DNA from: Shewanella schlegeliana
GTDB taxonomy: Bacteria; Pseudomonadota; Gammaproteobacteria; Enterobacterales; Shewanellaceae
Assembly (NCBI RefSeq): GCF_016765635.1
Contig: NZ_JAESVD010000003.1
Location: 124,001 to 188,000, forward strand
Direction of reading: 5' to 3'
Length of the DNA: 64,000 nt
Shown: piece by piece, positions 28,761-36,491 of the stretch
Numbering within the stretch: position 1 is the first letter of the stretch
Layout: the number at the start of each line of letters is the position of its first letter
The notes under the pieces: model-generated
Database searches by the model: none
What the model was told of the DNA's origin: nothing
What the model saw: only the letters and a program-made list of their open reading frames with translations
Made by a program: the position numbers and the translations under genes

Positions 28761-30098
28761 TTAAATTACATAAGACAGTGCAAAGGTCGCAGCCAGTGCC
28801 ACAAGTGAGGCGATAAAGGTTGCTGTGGTGTAATACATAAATGTTTGTTTCATTGTGGCGCCAGTGTACTGCTTAACCAGCCAGAACAATGAGTCGGTAA
28901 CGATAGTGCAGCCGATAGCACCAGAGCCGATAGCCAAGGTCACGATAACTGGGTTTAAGTCTGGGTAAAGCACTAATAACGGCGACACAATCGCGGTTGC
29001 CCCCATCATAGCCACCGTTGCCGAGCCAACCGCTGCGTGCAAGATGATGGCAACTAACCAAGCTAGCAGCACTGGATGCATATCAAGATTAGCCAGAATT
29101 TGTGCCAAGCTGTCACCCATACCGCTACCACTCAGTACGCCGTTAAATGCGCCGCCCGCGCCGATAATCAGCAAGATATTGGCGATTGAAGCGAAGCAGT
29201 CTTCAGTTTTTGTTAGCAGGGTACCCATGGTCATCTTGTTGCGTAGACCTAACAGGTAATACGCCACAAAGGCTGCGATAAACATCGCGGTGATAGGGTT
29301 ACCGATAAATTCAAGGGTGGTGTAAAGCGCGCTTCCCGGCTCCATGTACAGCTCGGCCACCGTCTTGACCAACATTAAAATGATTGGCAAAAGGATGGTG
29401 AACAAAGTGGTGCCCAGTGACGGTAGCTCGCTCTCTTTGCGAGTCGATACTTCACTAAATTCAGCAGGTACGCATAAGTGTGGCAGTTTGTCGCCAAACA
29501 GCTTAAGGAACAGTGGGCCGCCAATTAACGAAGCCACAAGGCCGATTAACAGACCCCAAATAATCACCGAGCCAACATCTGCGCCTAGCGCGTTAGTGAC
29601 AAACAGCGCAGCTGGGTGCGGCGGCACGATGCAGTGCACGGCCATCAAGGCGGTACATAGCGGAATGGCCAGCTTCAGTAGCGAGGTATTGGTTTTACGT
29701 GCAATAGAGAATGCCAATGGAATAAGCAGCACCACGCCCACTTCAACAAACAGGGTGATACCACAGATAAGGCCGACCAGCACCATGATGACGTCAGGGC
29801 TTAGGTAGCGAGACTTTAGCAAGGTGATGCCTATTCGCTCGGCAGCACCTGAGATCTCCATCATCTTACCTAAGATGGTGCCCAGACCGATAACGATGGC
29901 CAAGAAGCCTAATGTGCCACCAATGCCAGACTCCATCGCCTTGATCATTTCAAGTGGCGCCATGCCCATCATGCCACCAACAAAGAAGCTGGCTAACAAG
30001 AGTGCTAGGAACGGGTGCAACTTGAACTTAACGATGCTGATGACGATCAACAAGATACTGCTTAGTAGCGTACCGATAATCCAGAGCTGTGATTCCAT
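28761..30098 (-). CDS. dsdX: D-serine permease (GntP family)
   Basis: A 445-residue inner-membrane transporter with about twelve transmembrane helices. It matches E. coli DsdX through long stretches, for example H-P-F-L-A-L-L-L-A-S-F-F-V-G, then F-L-A-I-V-I-G-L-G-T-I-L-G-K-M-M-E, and G-A-I-G-C-T-I-V-T-D-S-L-F-W-L. It imports D-serine by proton symport. It is upstream of dsdA in one operon and divergent from dsdC. Confidence 0.95.
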   Translation of the reverse strand: MESQLWIIGTLLSSILLIVISIVKFKLHPFLALLLASFFVGGMMGMAPLEMIKAMESGIGGTLGFLAIVIGLGTILGKMMEISGAAERIGITLLKSRYLSPDVIMVLVGLICGITLFVEVGVVLLIPLAFSIARKTNTSLLKLAIPLCTALMAVHCIVPPHPAALFVTNALGADVGSVIIWGLLIGLVASLIGGPLFLKLFGDKLPHLCVPAEFSEVSTRKESELPSLGTTLFTILLPIILMLVKTVAELYMEPGSALYTTLEFIGNPITAMFIAAFVAYYLLGLRNKMTMGTLLTKTEDCFASIANILLIIGAGGAFNGVLSGSGMGDSLAQILANLDMHPVLLAWLVAIILHAAVGSATVAMMGATAIVSPLLVLYPDLNPVIVTLAIGSGAIGCTIVTDSLFWLVKQYTGATMKQTFMYYTTATFIASLVALAATFALSYVI

Positions 30099-30329
30099 TG
30101 TATTTCTCTATTAGTTGAAAGAAGTTAAAAAGTGGCGCTATTAAAGCCAATCAATGAAATGCTGACAAAAGATATAAATTACAGTTCGCTTGAGCCAGAT
30201 TGTGGCAACCAGCGTTCAGGCGTCACAAAAGTGGTTTTTACATGATCAAAGCTTCAACTGTGTTGATGTAATCGGCGCTAAAACGCGTCTTAGGGTAAAA
30301 TGCTCGCATCAGAATTTGAGAAGTTAGTC

Positions 30330-31274
30330 ATGTATTCCCAACAAGATGTGTTTAGTAGAAGCCGATTACTCAGTAGCTATCAGCTGGCAAAACTGCATAC
30401 CTTCGAAGTGGTGGCACGTCACCAATCCTTTTCCCTCGCCGCCGAGGAACTATGCGTCAGCCCCTCAGCCGTGAGCCATAGAATTACCGCGCTGGAGAAT
30501 GAATTAGGCTTTAAGTTGTTTAGTCGCTTTCATCGCAGAATCGAGCTAACAGAAGATGGCAAACGGCTGTTTTCAAAGTTGAAAGACAGCTTAAAAAGCT
30601 TGAATCAGGAAGTGTTCGAGATTAAAAACCAAGAGGTGTCGGGTAAGCTAACCGTCTACTCTCGCCCCTCCATCGCCCAGTGTTGGCTAGTGCCTAAGAT
30701 TGCCGATTTCAGCCGCCAGTATCCGGCGATTTCAATCAATATTTTGACTGGCAACGAAAACGTTAACTTCAACAGCTTTCATATCGACTTGGCGATCTAC
30801 TACGACAATCGCCCACGCAGCAAGCTGTTTTGCCAGCATTTAATGAACGAAACCATTATGCCTGTCTGCAGCCCCGAGTACGCCGCCGAACATGACCTTA
30901 TCGGCAAGCCAGAGCACTTAAGCCGCTGCACCCTGCTACACGACAACCAAGCCTGGGAATATGATTCAGATTGTGATGAATGGAAGTACTGGGCCGATAA
31001 ACAGGACCTCAGTATTGAAGATAATCGTTCAATCGGTTTTGACCGTTCAGACTTAGCCGTTATCGCCGCCATGAACCATGCAGGTATCGCCATGGGGCGA
31101 GGACAGCTCGTAAGTAAACGCATCAATCGAGGCGAACTGATCGCTCCCTTTGCTGGGCAGCAAGTAGCATGCGAACAGACTTATTATGTTGCTTCACACG
31201 ATAAAGACTTAAACCCCAAGGCAAAGTTGTTTGTGGACTGGCTAAAACAACAAGCTAATTTGGCTTCCCAGTAA
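30330..31274 (+). CDS. dsdC: LysR-type activator of D-serine catabolism
   Basis: A 314-residue LysR regulator. The N-terminal winged helix-turn-helix reads H-T-F-E-V-V-A-R-H-Q-S-F-S-L-A-A-E-E-L and S-P-S-A-V-S-H-R-I, close to E. coli DsdC. The effector domain shares S-R-P-S-I-A-Q-C-W-L-V-P and I-G-F-D-R-S-D-L-A-V-I-A-A-M-N-H. In E. coli DsdC with D-serine activates dsdXA. The start at MYSQQD keeps the N-terminus similar in length to E. coli; an ATG 30 bp upstream is possible. The intergenic gap with dsdX (about 230 bp) should contain its operators. Confidence 0.94.
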   Translation: MYSQQDVFSRSRLLSSYQLAKLHTFEVVARHQSFSLAAEELCVSPSAVSHRITALENELGFKLFSRFHRRIELTEDGKRLFSKLKDSLKSLNQEVFEIKNQEVSGKLTVYSRPSIAQCWLVPKIADFSRQYPAISINILTGNENVNFNSFHIDLAIYYDNRPRSKLFCQHLMNETIMPVCSPEYAAEHDLIGKPEHLSRCTLLHDNQAWEYDSDCDEWKYWADKQDLSIEDNRSIGFDRSDLAVIAAMNHAGIAMGRGQLVSKRINRGELIAPFAGQQVACEQTYYVASHDKDLNPKAKLFVDWLKQQANLASQ

Positions 31275-31384
31275 CGCTGATCTTCTCGCTATTGCTAGCA
31301 AGGCTCGAATATTTCGATGGCAAATCTATTGCTCACAGCAAGCTTGCGGCATAATGGCGCTAATTACATTACAGAGTCATAAAA

Positions 31385-31654
31385 ATGGACAACCAGCAAG
31401 ACAGTTACATGACTGAAGAAACCTTAATTGAAACAGTCGAAAATCAAATCGCCGATGGCGAGCCTAAAAAGGTCAAAGAGACTTTAATGCGTTTGGTGAT
31501 GACAGGCACACCTCGTGAAGAAGCGATTCAATGGATGGCCTGCGCGCTAGCGATTGAAGTGAGTGATGTGATGCTAAATAACGCCTCGTTCAACGAAAAG
31601 CGTTACAACCAGCACTTAGATGCCATGCCAAATCTAGACTGGATGGAAGACTGA
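31385..31654 (+). CDS. conserved small protein of unknown function
   Basis: 89 residues, acidic, soluble, mostly helical, with the central segment T-P-R-E-E-A-I-Q-W-M-A-C-A-L-A-I-E. I do not recognise the family. It stands alone between dsdC and a convergent gene, with its own short upstream region. Codon use and composition look like the neighbours, so it is probably a real gene. Confidence 0.65.
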   Translation: MDNQQDSYMTEETLIETVENQIADGEPKKVKETLMRLVMTGTPREEAIQWMACALAIEVSDVMLNNASFNEKRYNQHLDAMPNLDWMED

Positions 31655-31790
31655 TATAAGCTGCTTAATATCAGCCTTATTTTTAATCGCTTTAGCACCA
31701 TCTTATCTCGCATGTTAAGTGGTGCGAACGTTGCTATGCAGTTTGGGCTTTCTATGACCGAAATCTCGGTGCATCAAGCTGAATTAATGT

Positions 31791-32303
31791 TCACACATTG
31801 CGAACAATAAAGCTGTCACGGTCTGAGGTCATCTGCAGATACATCAGATAAAGGACGGGGATTAATATCAAGAAGAACACCACCAAAGCGACAATCATAA
31901 ACAGATGCATTGTTGGCTTAATAACAGCTGTATCTGGGTTGCTGGGGTTGTAGTGCACTTGGATCTTCTTGCCACTAGGAAACTCTGCCACCAAGGCTTC
32001 GGCCTCCTCCCAAGAATAACCCGGGATGGCACCAGTGATGTCGGTCTTATTACTCTTGTGGTAGATTTTGCCGTCAACAGCATAGAAATACTCGATAGCA
32101 ACCTCATAATGAGAGTCGGCACTGCTTCTTTCATGGTAGCGCTCAATGCTCCAACAATTCACCACCACCCCTTTAGCCGTAGGCCAATTAAAAGAGGCAT
32201 GAAACTGATGCACAACATACGTTGCCAGACCCACAGCAAAAGAGAACATGATAAACATAAACCACATTAACATTGAAACCTGCGACAACTTAAATCGCTT
32301 CAC
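31791..32303 (-). CDS. DUF3592 domain membrane protein
   Basis: A 170-residue protein with one N-terminal and one C-terminal transmembrane helix and a beta-rich middle. That middle (W-P-T-A-K-G-V-V-V, then Y-E-V-A-I-E-Y-F-Y, and V-H-Y-N-P-S-N-P-D-T-A-V-I) is the DUF3592 pattern. Function unknown. Its start overlaps the end of the upstream membrane protein gene by 14 bp, so both are likely made from one message. Confidence 0.78.
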   Translation of the reverse strand: MKRFKLSQVSMLMWFMFIMFSFAVGLATYVVHQFHASFNWPTAKGVVVNCWSIERYHERSSADSHYEVAIEYFYAVDGKIYHKSNKTDITGAIPGYSWEEAEALVAEFPSGKKIQVHYNPSNPDTAVIKPTMHLFMIVALVVFFLILIPVLYLMYLQMTSDRDSFIVRNV

Positions 32304-32778
32304 TATTGTTACCTTCTATATCCGCGCTACTTTTTGCACTGCTATCGACGTTTCCGCCCTTAGTGCAATCCTTACAGCTATTCATCAAAACTTGATAACC
32401 TTTCACGAGTTTGATCGATGGCAAGATCATCGCAGTAATCATTAACGCTATAGCGACTAACCCCAAGATAAGCAGATAAAGAAAATCATCGCCACCTCCA
32501 GAAAAAAGCCCACCACGATTAAATATGTTGGCGCCCCAAGCGGAAGCAAAAGCCGCTAAATTAAGTGCTATATGTAAGCCGAATGATTGCAAGATAACCC
32601 AATAACCTTGTTTAAAAACGGGACAAGTGACGCGATACCAGTTAAATCCAACCCATCCAAGCAAGACTAGCCATAGCGTCGCCACAGGCAACCAAAGAAC
32701 GCAAAGAATATAAATCACAGGCACAGCAAAGTAACTGTAGCGCAGCTGCGTGAGTTGGGAGAGTCTTGATAAGTCCAT
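32290..32778 (-). CDS. membrane protein of unknown function
   Basis: 162 residues with four predicted transmembrane helices and a hydrophilic C-terminal tail carrying two Cys (N-S-C-K-D-C-T-K). I do not recognise the family. First gene of a two-gene unit with the DUF3592 protein (14-bp overlap). About 340 bp of non-coding DNA lies upstream, holding short direct repeats. Confidence 0.6.
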   Translation of the reverse strand: MDLSRLSQLTQLRYSYFAVPVIYILCVLWLPVATLWLVLLGWVGFNWYRVTCPVFKQGYWVILQSFGLHIALNLAAFASAWGANIFNRGGLFSGGGDDFLYLLILGLVAIALMITAMILPSIKLVKGYQVLMNSCKDCTKGGNVDSSAKSSADIEGNNSEAI

Positions 32779-33015
32779 TTTAAATCCTTATTTACAGCAA
32801 CTTTAGATAACACGGCAAAAGACTAAAGCGACTCTAGACCGCAGTGCTGTAATACATCTTGGTTTTAATCTCGAGTATTAGGCCTTGATATCCAAGGGGG
32901 GACCAAAAACATGCCATTAACAATGGGTATCATTACTGGATTTTATGTAAGTTCATTCGCGCCAATTAGCGATTGATTTAAGGTTCAAAAAAATGAGATC
33001 AGAATAGTTTACTCT

Positions 33016-33055
33016 GACCCTACATTTCTCGACCCTACATTTCTTCTACATTTCT
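33016..33055. repeat. short direct repeats GACCCTACATTTCT
   Basis: Two 14-bp copies (33016-33029, 33031-33044) and a 10-bp partial (33046-33055) in the gap between the DUF4236 gene and the membrane gene. The flanks carry ACTCTGACCC twice (33011-33020 and 33073-33082). The rest of 32779-33118 shows nothing else. Confidence 0.75.
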
Positions 33056-33118
33056 TTGTGGGGATTCGTCAGACTCTGACCCCACTCAGCCTCTAATTCT
33101 CCTAATTTTCTATTTACA

Positions 33119-34450
33119 TCAAATACGCAAATTAAAAGGCTCTATAGCTTTAAAAATACCCGTTGCTGTCATTTTCCTTTTTACTTCAAAAAGATCGTGA
33201 CTTTTCACAGGATCAACATTCTTCAATTTGTCAAAATTTAGCTCTCGCAAACCATCTCGAGTGAACTTAGTGCTATAAAGATAATCTTCGTTCAACTTCC
33301 CAGTACCTGAATTTAGTCGCTGAGAGTAACCAGAAATAACAACCATTTGTGCTTTAGGTAAAGACGAAAGGGCAAAACAAGCAAGCCTTAATCCAATCCC
33401 ATGAATATGCTGTGCATACTCCAGCTGCAGTTGCTTTTTAACTTTATTCTTAATATTTAGTTTTTTACCATTAGCAGCAATGGTTGCTACTTTTTGTGGG
33501 AGATCCTCAATTTCAGGTAAATCCACATCTAACCAGATAGCGTGTCCATCATTTGTAATTTGAAAATCAACTATCGTTTCTCTTGGCCATTCCATCAGCT
33601 CTATCGTGCTTGCCAGAATTTCATCCATTAGCTCGTTATTTGAGAGTAATTCTAATCGAAACGAGTCTTTCCTAAACACCTCCGCTTGTTCATGTAACTC
33701 TTTAGCCACTTTCCAATCAGAAACCTCATCTTTAAACTTAGATAAATACTTGTCATATTCAAAATCTATGCTCTTACATAACAAAGACCATTTACTAAGA
33801 TCAAGCTTATGATTGTTTTCAGCATCAGTTAGTCGCAGAGCATGCATGTCTCTTTTATTCTGAAAGAGTCTTGCAAAAAAGCCTAAATTTGGAATATGTT
33901 CCTTAACTGGTTCAGCAGGAGGAACCTCTTTAGCTAATTTGACTGGTTTTGGTACATCATATTCTTGTATTTGATATTCTGGATGTATATCGATATTTGG
34001 TGAATCAAGAAAAATGTCTTGAAGTAATTCAATATCGCCATTTATCTTATCAACCTCATCTTGCAACCACCCCTGAATAATTCCTGACTGAGAATCAAAA
34101 ATAAAAGTCTTATCTCGACCTTTTAACTCTTCTCCATCGGAATCAAAAATAGTTACAGTGCCATTTTCTTCATTTAATTCTAATGTCACTTTACTTAAAC
34201 GCTGTATTCTCTCACTCTCCCTTTTCCTTCTCTGTTCTTCCTTTAGAGCTCTAGTTTGCGTTCTAGATGAAGATAAGATTTTTGAGTACGAAATGCCTGT
34301 ACCCGGTATACTTGCCGAGCCTTTTACGCCTCTTTTACCTACATTTATAGAAGCTCCTCGACCACCAAAAGTTGTACTGACGCCTCCTAAACCAACATTT
34401 ACTTTTATACCTGGCGCAATCTTGATCCTTTTATTAAATCTTATACCCAT
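33119..34450 (-). CDS. DUF4236 domain protein
   Basis: A 443-residue soluble protein. The first ~55 residues are DUF4236: basic start M-G-I-R-F-N-K-R-I-K-I-A-P-G, then G-G-V-S-T-T-F-G-G-R-G-A-S-I-N-V-G and S-I-P-G-T-G-I-S-Y. A charged helical stretch follows, then a long unassigned region ending in a compact domain (residues ~290-440). DUF4236 is found at the start of many accessory-gene proteins with no known function. A+T content is higher than in neighbours, which with the flanking repeats hints at acquired DNA. No partner gene is seen. Confidence 0.75.
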   Translation of the reverse strand: MGIRFNKRIKIAPGIKVNVGLGGVSTTFGGRGASINVGKRGVKGSASIPGTGISYSKILSSSRTQTRALKEEQRRKRESERIQRLSKVTLELNEENGTVTIFDSDGEELKGRDKTFIFDSQSGIIQGWLQDEVDKINGDIELLQDIFLDSPNIDIHPEYQIQEYDVPKPVKLAKEVPPAEPVKEHIPNLGFFARLFQNKRDMHALRLTDAENNHKLDLSKWSLLCKSIDFEYDKYLSKFKDEVSDWKVAKELHEQAEVFRKDSFRLELLSNNELMDEILASTIELMEWPRETIVDFQITNDGHAIWLDVDLPEIEDLPQKVATIAANGKKLNIKNKVKKQLQLEYAQHIHGIGLRLACFALSSLPKAQMVVISGYSQRLNSGTGKLNEDYLYSTKFTRDGLRELNFDKLKNVDPVKSHDLFEVKRKMTATGIFKAIEPFNLRI

Positions 34451-34489
34451 TTTTCAAGACCTTAATACACTTAAAATAACTGTTCCCTA

Positions 34490-34520
34490 CTTAGATAATG
34501 CAATTGCAAAACTATCTAAG
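34490..34520. promoter_or_regulatory. inverted repeat upstream of the DUF4236 gene
   Basis: CTTAGATA (34490-34497) and TATCTAAG (34513-34520) flank the palindrome TGCAATTGCA (34499-34508), 40 bp before the start codon of the minus-strand gene. It could be an operator. Confidence 0.45.
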
Positions 34521-34635
34521 CAACTAATAATTAAAGTTTTAAATCACTTACCCCATAAAAAGAAATAACTCAAACTTTAGTATTGTAATCTTAAGTTAAC
34601 TAGTCTCTATGAACCGTCAGGAAACACCAGTTCCT

Positions 34636-34958
34636 CATCGGAGTTGCCGAGGTCATTGAAGAACTCTTGTAAACATTAGGCGCGTGAGCGAGTCATGGAT
34701 GACGAGGTAGCTTTAGTAGAGCCATGGATGGCGATTCTGAAGCGATAGCGATTTTCGAAAATGAGTGAGGATCAACAACTTCGTCTGGGGCGCTGAGGGT
34801 TCGCTAAGGGGGACAAGCGCTTTCCCCCTAGGCTCGGGTGCGGGCGAAGCGCCGCGACTTTTTATCAAACGAAGTTTGATTGACTCTAGTGTGGGATGGA
34901 ATCCCACGACTTTAATCGTTAGACGCAGTCTAACTTAAAGGTCAGGCAAAGCCTGATA
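34636..34958 (+). repeat. dispersed intergenic repeat, copy 3 (longest)
   Basis: The left part (34636-34790) matches copy 1 in opposite orientation, and the right part (34842-34890) matches copy 2. It carries a series of mini-hairpins at its right end, listed separately. It occupies the gap between the divergent DUF4236 gene and the small protein gene at 34982. Confidence 0.7.
34843..34956 (+). repeat. ladder of mini-hairpins with 3-nt loops
   Basis: Five consecutive short palindromes with 3-nt loops: GGCGaagCGCC (34843-34853), ATCAAACgaaGTTTGAT (34864-34880), GTGGGATggaATCCCAC (34891-34907), GTTAGACgcaGTCTAAC (34918-34934) and TCAGGCaaaGCCTGA (34942-34956). Stems are 4-7 bp and perfect, stem sequences differ, and centres are 24, 27, 27 and 23 bp apart. 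Confidence 0.85.
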
Positions 34959-34981
34959 GAAAACAGTTTTTTACACGAAGT

Positions 34982-35377
34982 CTAAATAAACATCGCAATC
35001 ATGCCACCAACCGTGGCAGCCGCCTTGACATATTGGCCTGCCGAATACGATGGGTCACCGTTCTCATCAATCTCTTCTGGATGATCTAGCCCTAGCGCAC
35101 CAAAGACAAACGATTCAAGATCGCCCTCTTCTTCCGGCGCGGCATCGACCTTAGACGTAGAACCTTCGGCTTTAACAGCCAGCTGCTCATCGGCCAGCTT
35201 TTGCTGAGCACCAGCAGAGATAGCCACATTGGTACTCGCGCCCACATTGGGTAAAGACGCCGCTTGAGTCGTTGCAGACGTAGCCGCTTCATTAGCAACT
35301 TTGGTAGGAGTATTAGCGACCGAAGCCGTTATTGCGCTTCCTACAGCACTTCCTATAGCACCACTAACAGAAGTCAT
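34982..35377 (-). CDS. small Ala/Ser-rich protein of unknown function
   Basis: 131 residues. A Gly/Ala/Ser-rich start (MTSVSGAIGSAVGSAITASV), a low-complexity Ala/Thr/Lys middle, an acidic stretch, and a hydrophobic C-terminal helix (V-K-A-A-A-T-V-G-G-M-I-A-M-F-I) that may insert in the membrane. The ATG has GAGGA nine bases upstream. I do not recognise the family. The DUF4347-like gene lies 154 bp upstream on the same strand, so a functional link is possible but not shown. Confidence 0.55.
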   Translation of the reverse strand: MTSVSGAIGSAVGSAITASVANTPTKVANEAATSATTQAASLPNVGASTNVAISAGAQQKLADEQLAVKAEGSTSKVDAAPEEEGDLESFVFGALGLDHPEEIDENGDPSYSAGQYVKAAATVGGMIAMFI

Positions 35378-35531
35378 CAAACATTCCTCTAATTAATCCC
35401 TTTTACAACAGCGGGATACACTAGTGCAGATAGTAAGCAGGAAACCACTATCATCAAAGCAGATTTTGTCGAAAGTTTGATACAAAACATATCCTCGCTT
35501 ACAACTTAGCCGCACACCAGAGGAGCTCGTC

Positions 35532-36236
35532 TTAAAAACTAAACTGAGTGCGATTGACCCATAGCGGTTCCTCTTGTGCCCCTTTAATATGGACAATATC
35601 GACATTGAGCTGGGTTAAACTTGCCAATACGCCGATAAACTCTTGGCCATAATGAGTGGTGATTAGGTTGGTTGTATAGAGAGTTAGCTCGCTGTCATCA
35701 CTAAATTGCTCACCAAAAAGATTGAGACTGGATTGATGTTCCAGCAGATAATTTTTATCTATCCAGCGACCGCCCAAGTAGATTGCTGAGCTTGAGGCCT
35801 TAGCCACTATGGTCACATTCGAATAGAGTGGCTCATCGTATAGCGCCTGATTTATCTGCTCAAAGGGCTCAATATCCTCTTCCAGAATTAGCAGATGTAG
35901 CTCTCCTCTCACTCCTGAGAGTATGCGCTCAACTTGCTCGAGCCTGCGATCGACAATGATCAGGCTGATGCTTTGCTCAGCAAAGGCAAAAGCGCCATTT
36001 AGCTTGGTTGGAGCGCTCTCTTTTGCTGCCGCAATGACACTATTAATCAATAGCAGCACACACAGTAATAACAGCCAATAAAATGGGAACTCATGGGTTC
36101 TTCTATACTTAGGCTTTCTATTACTGCTTCCCCTCGTTAAAAACCACTGAGAAAAAGGGGTCCCCTTAAAGATCTTCATCGCCGTAAGGCTATCGTTAAA
36201 GGTGCTGTAACGGCTTACATGTTTGAGAACGTTCAT
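35532..36236 (-). CDS. membrane-anchored DUF4347-like protein
   Basis: 234 residues. A basic cytoplasmic N-terminus is followed by one transmembrane helix (F-Y-W-L-L-L-L-C-V-L-L-L-I-N-S-V-I) near residue 55. The outer part resembles DUF4347: I-S-L-I-I-V-D-R-R-L, then a strand ending I-Y-L-G-G-R-W-I-D, and L-T-L-Y-T-T-N-L with G-Q-E-F-I-G-V-L-A-S-L-T. DUF4347 usually opens very large secreted adhesins; here it stands alone, which suggests a remnant or a separate role. An alternative start lies at Met20. Assignment is tentative. Confidence 0.5.
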   Translation of the reverse strand: MNVLKHVSRYSTFNDSLTAMKIFKGTPFSQWFLTRGSSNRKPKYRRTHEFPFYWLLLLCVLLLINSVIAAAKESAPTKLNGAFAFAEQSISLIIVDRRLEQVERILSGVRGELHLLILEEDIEPFEQINQALYDEPLYSNVTIVAKASSSAIYLGGRWIDKNYLLEHQSSLNLFGEQFSDDSELTLYTTNLITTHYGQEFIGVLASLTQLNVDIVHIKGAQEEPLWVNRTQFSF

Positions 36237-36407
36237 GGTGAGCTCCTTAAAAAGAGAACAAGCTCACTGTTGCATATAACAAACCAAATTGGCTTTACCT
36301 ATTAAGCTCAATAATTTAGCAAACACGTACCGCTCTTTACTATGTATTACTCAGCGATACTCTTATTGTGCAACGCATTATGCTTGCGCTTTTGCAGTAT
36401 AACTAAC

Positions 36408-36457
36408 AAAAAAACCTCTCATATCCGCCACATTTAATGTTGGAGATGAGAGGCTTT
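36408..36457 (-). terminator. intrinsic terminator of glnE
   Basis: On the minus strand a 12-bp stem with one mismatch (CCTCTCATCTCC / GGATATGAGAGG) is followed by TTTTTTTGTT. It lies 35 bp past the glnE stop. Confidence 0.8.
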
Positions 36458-36491
36458 ATTCGCTAAAAGCTGTGGTATTAACTGGCGCTAA

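Noticed and set aside
35393..35605. 70-codon minus-strand frame overlapping the end of the DUF4347-like gene
   Set aside because: It mostly overlaps another gene in a different frame and has no start signal.
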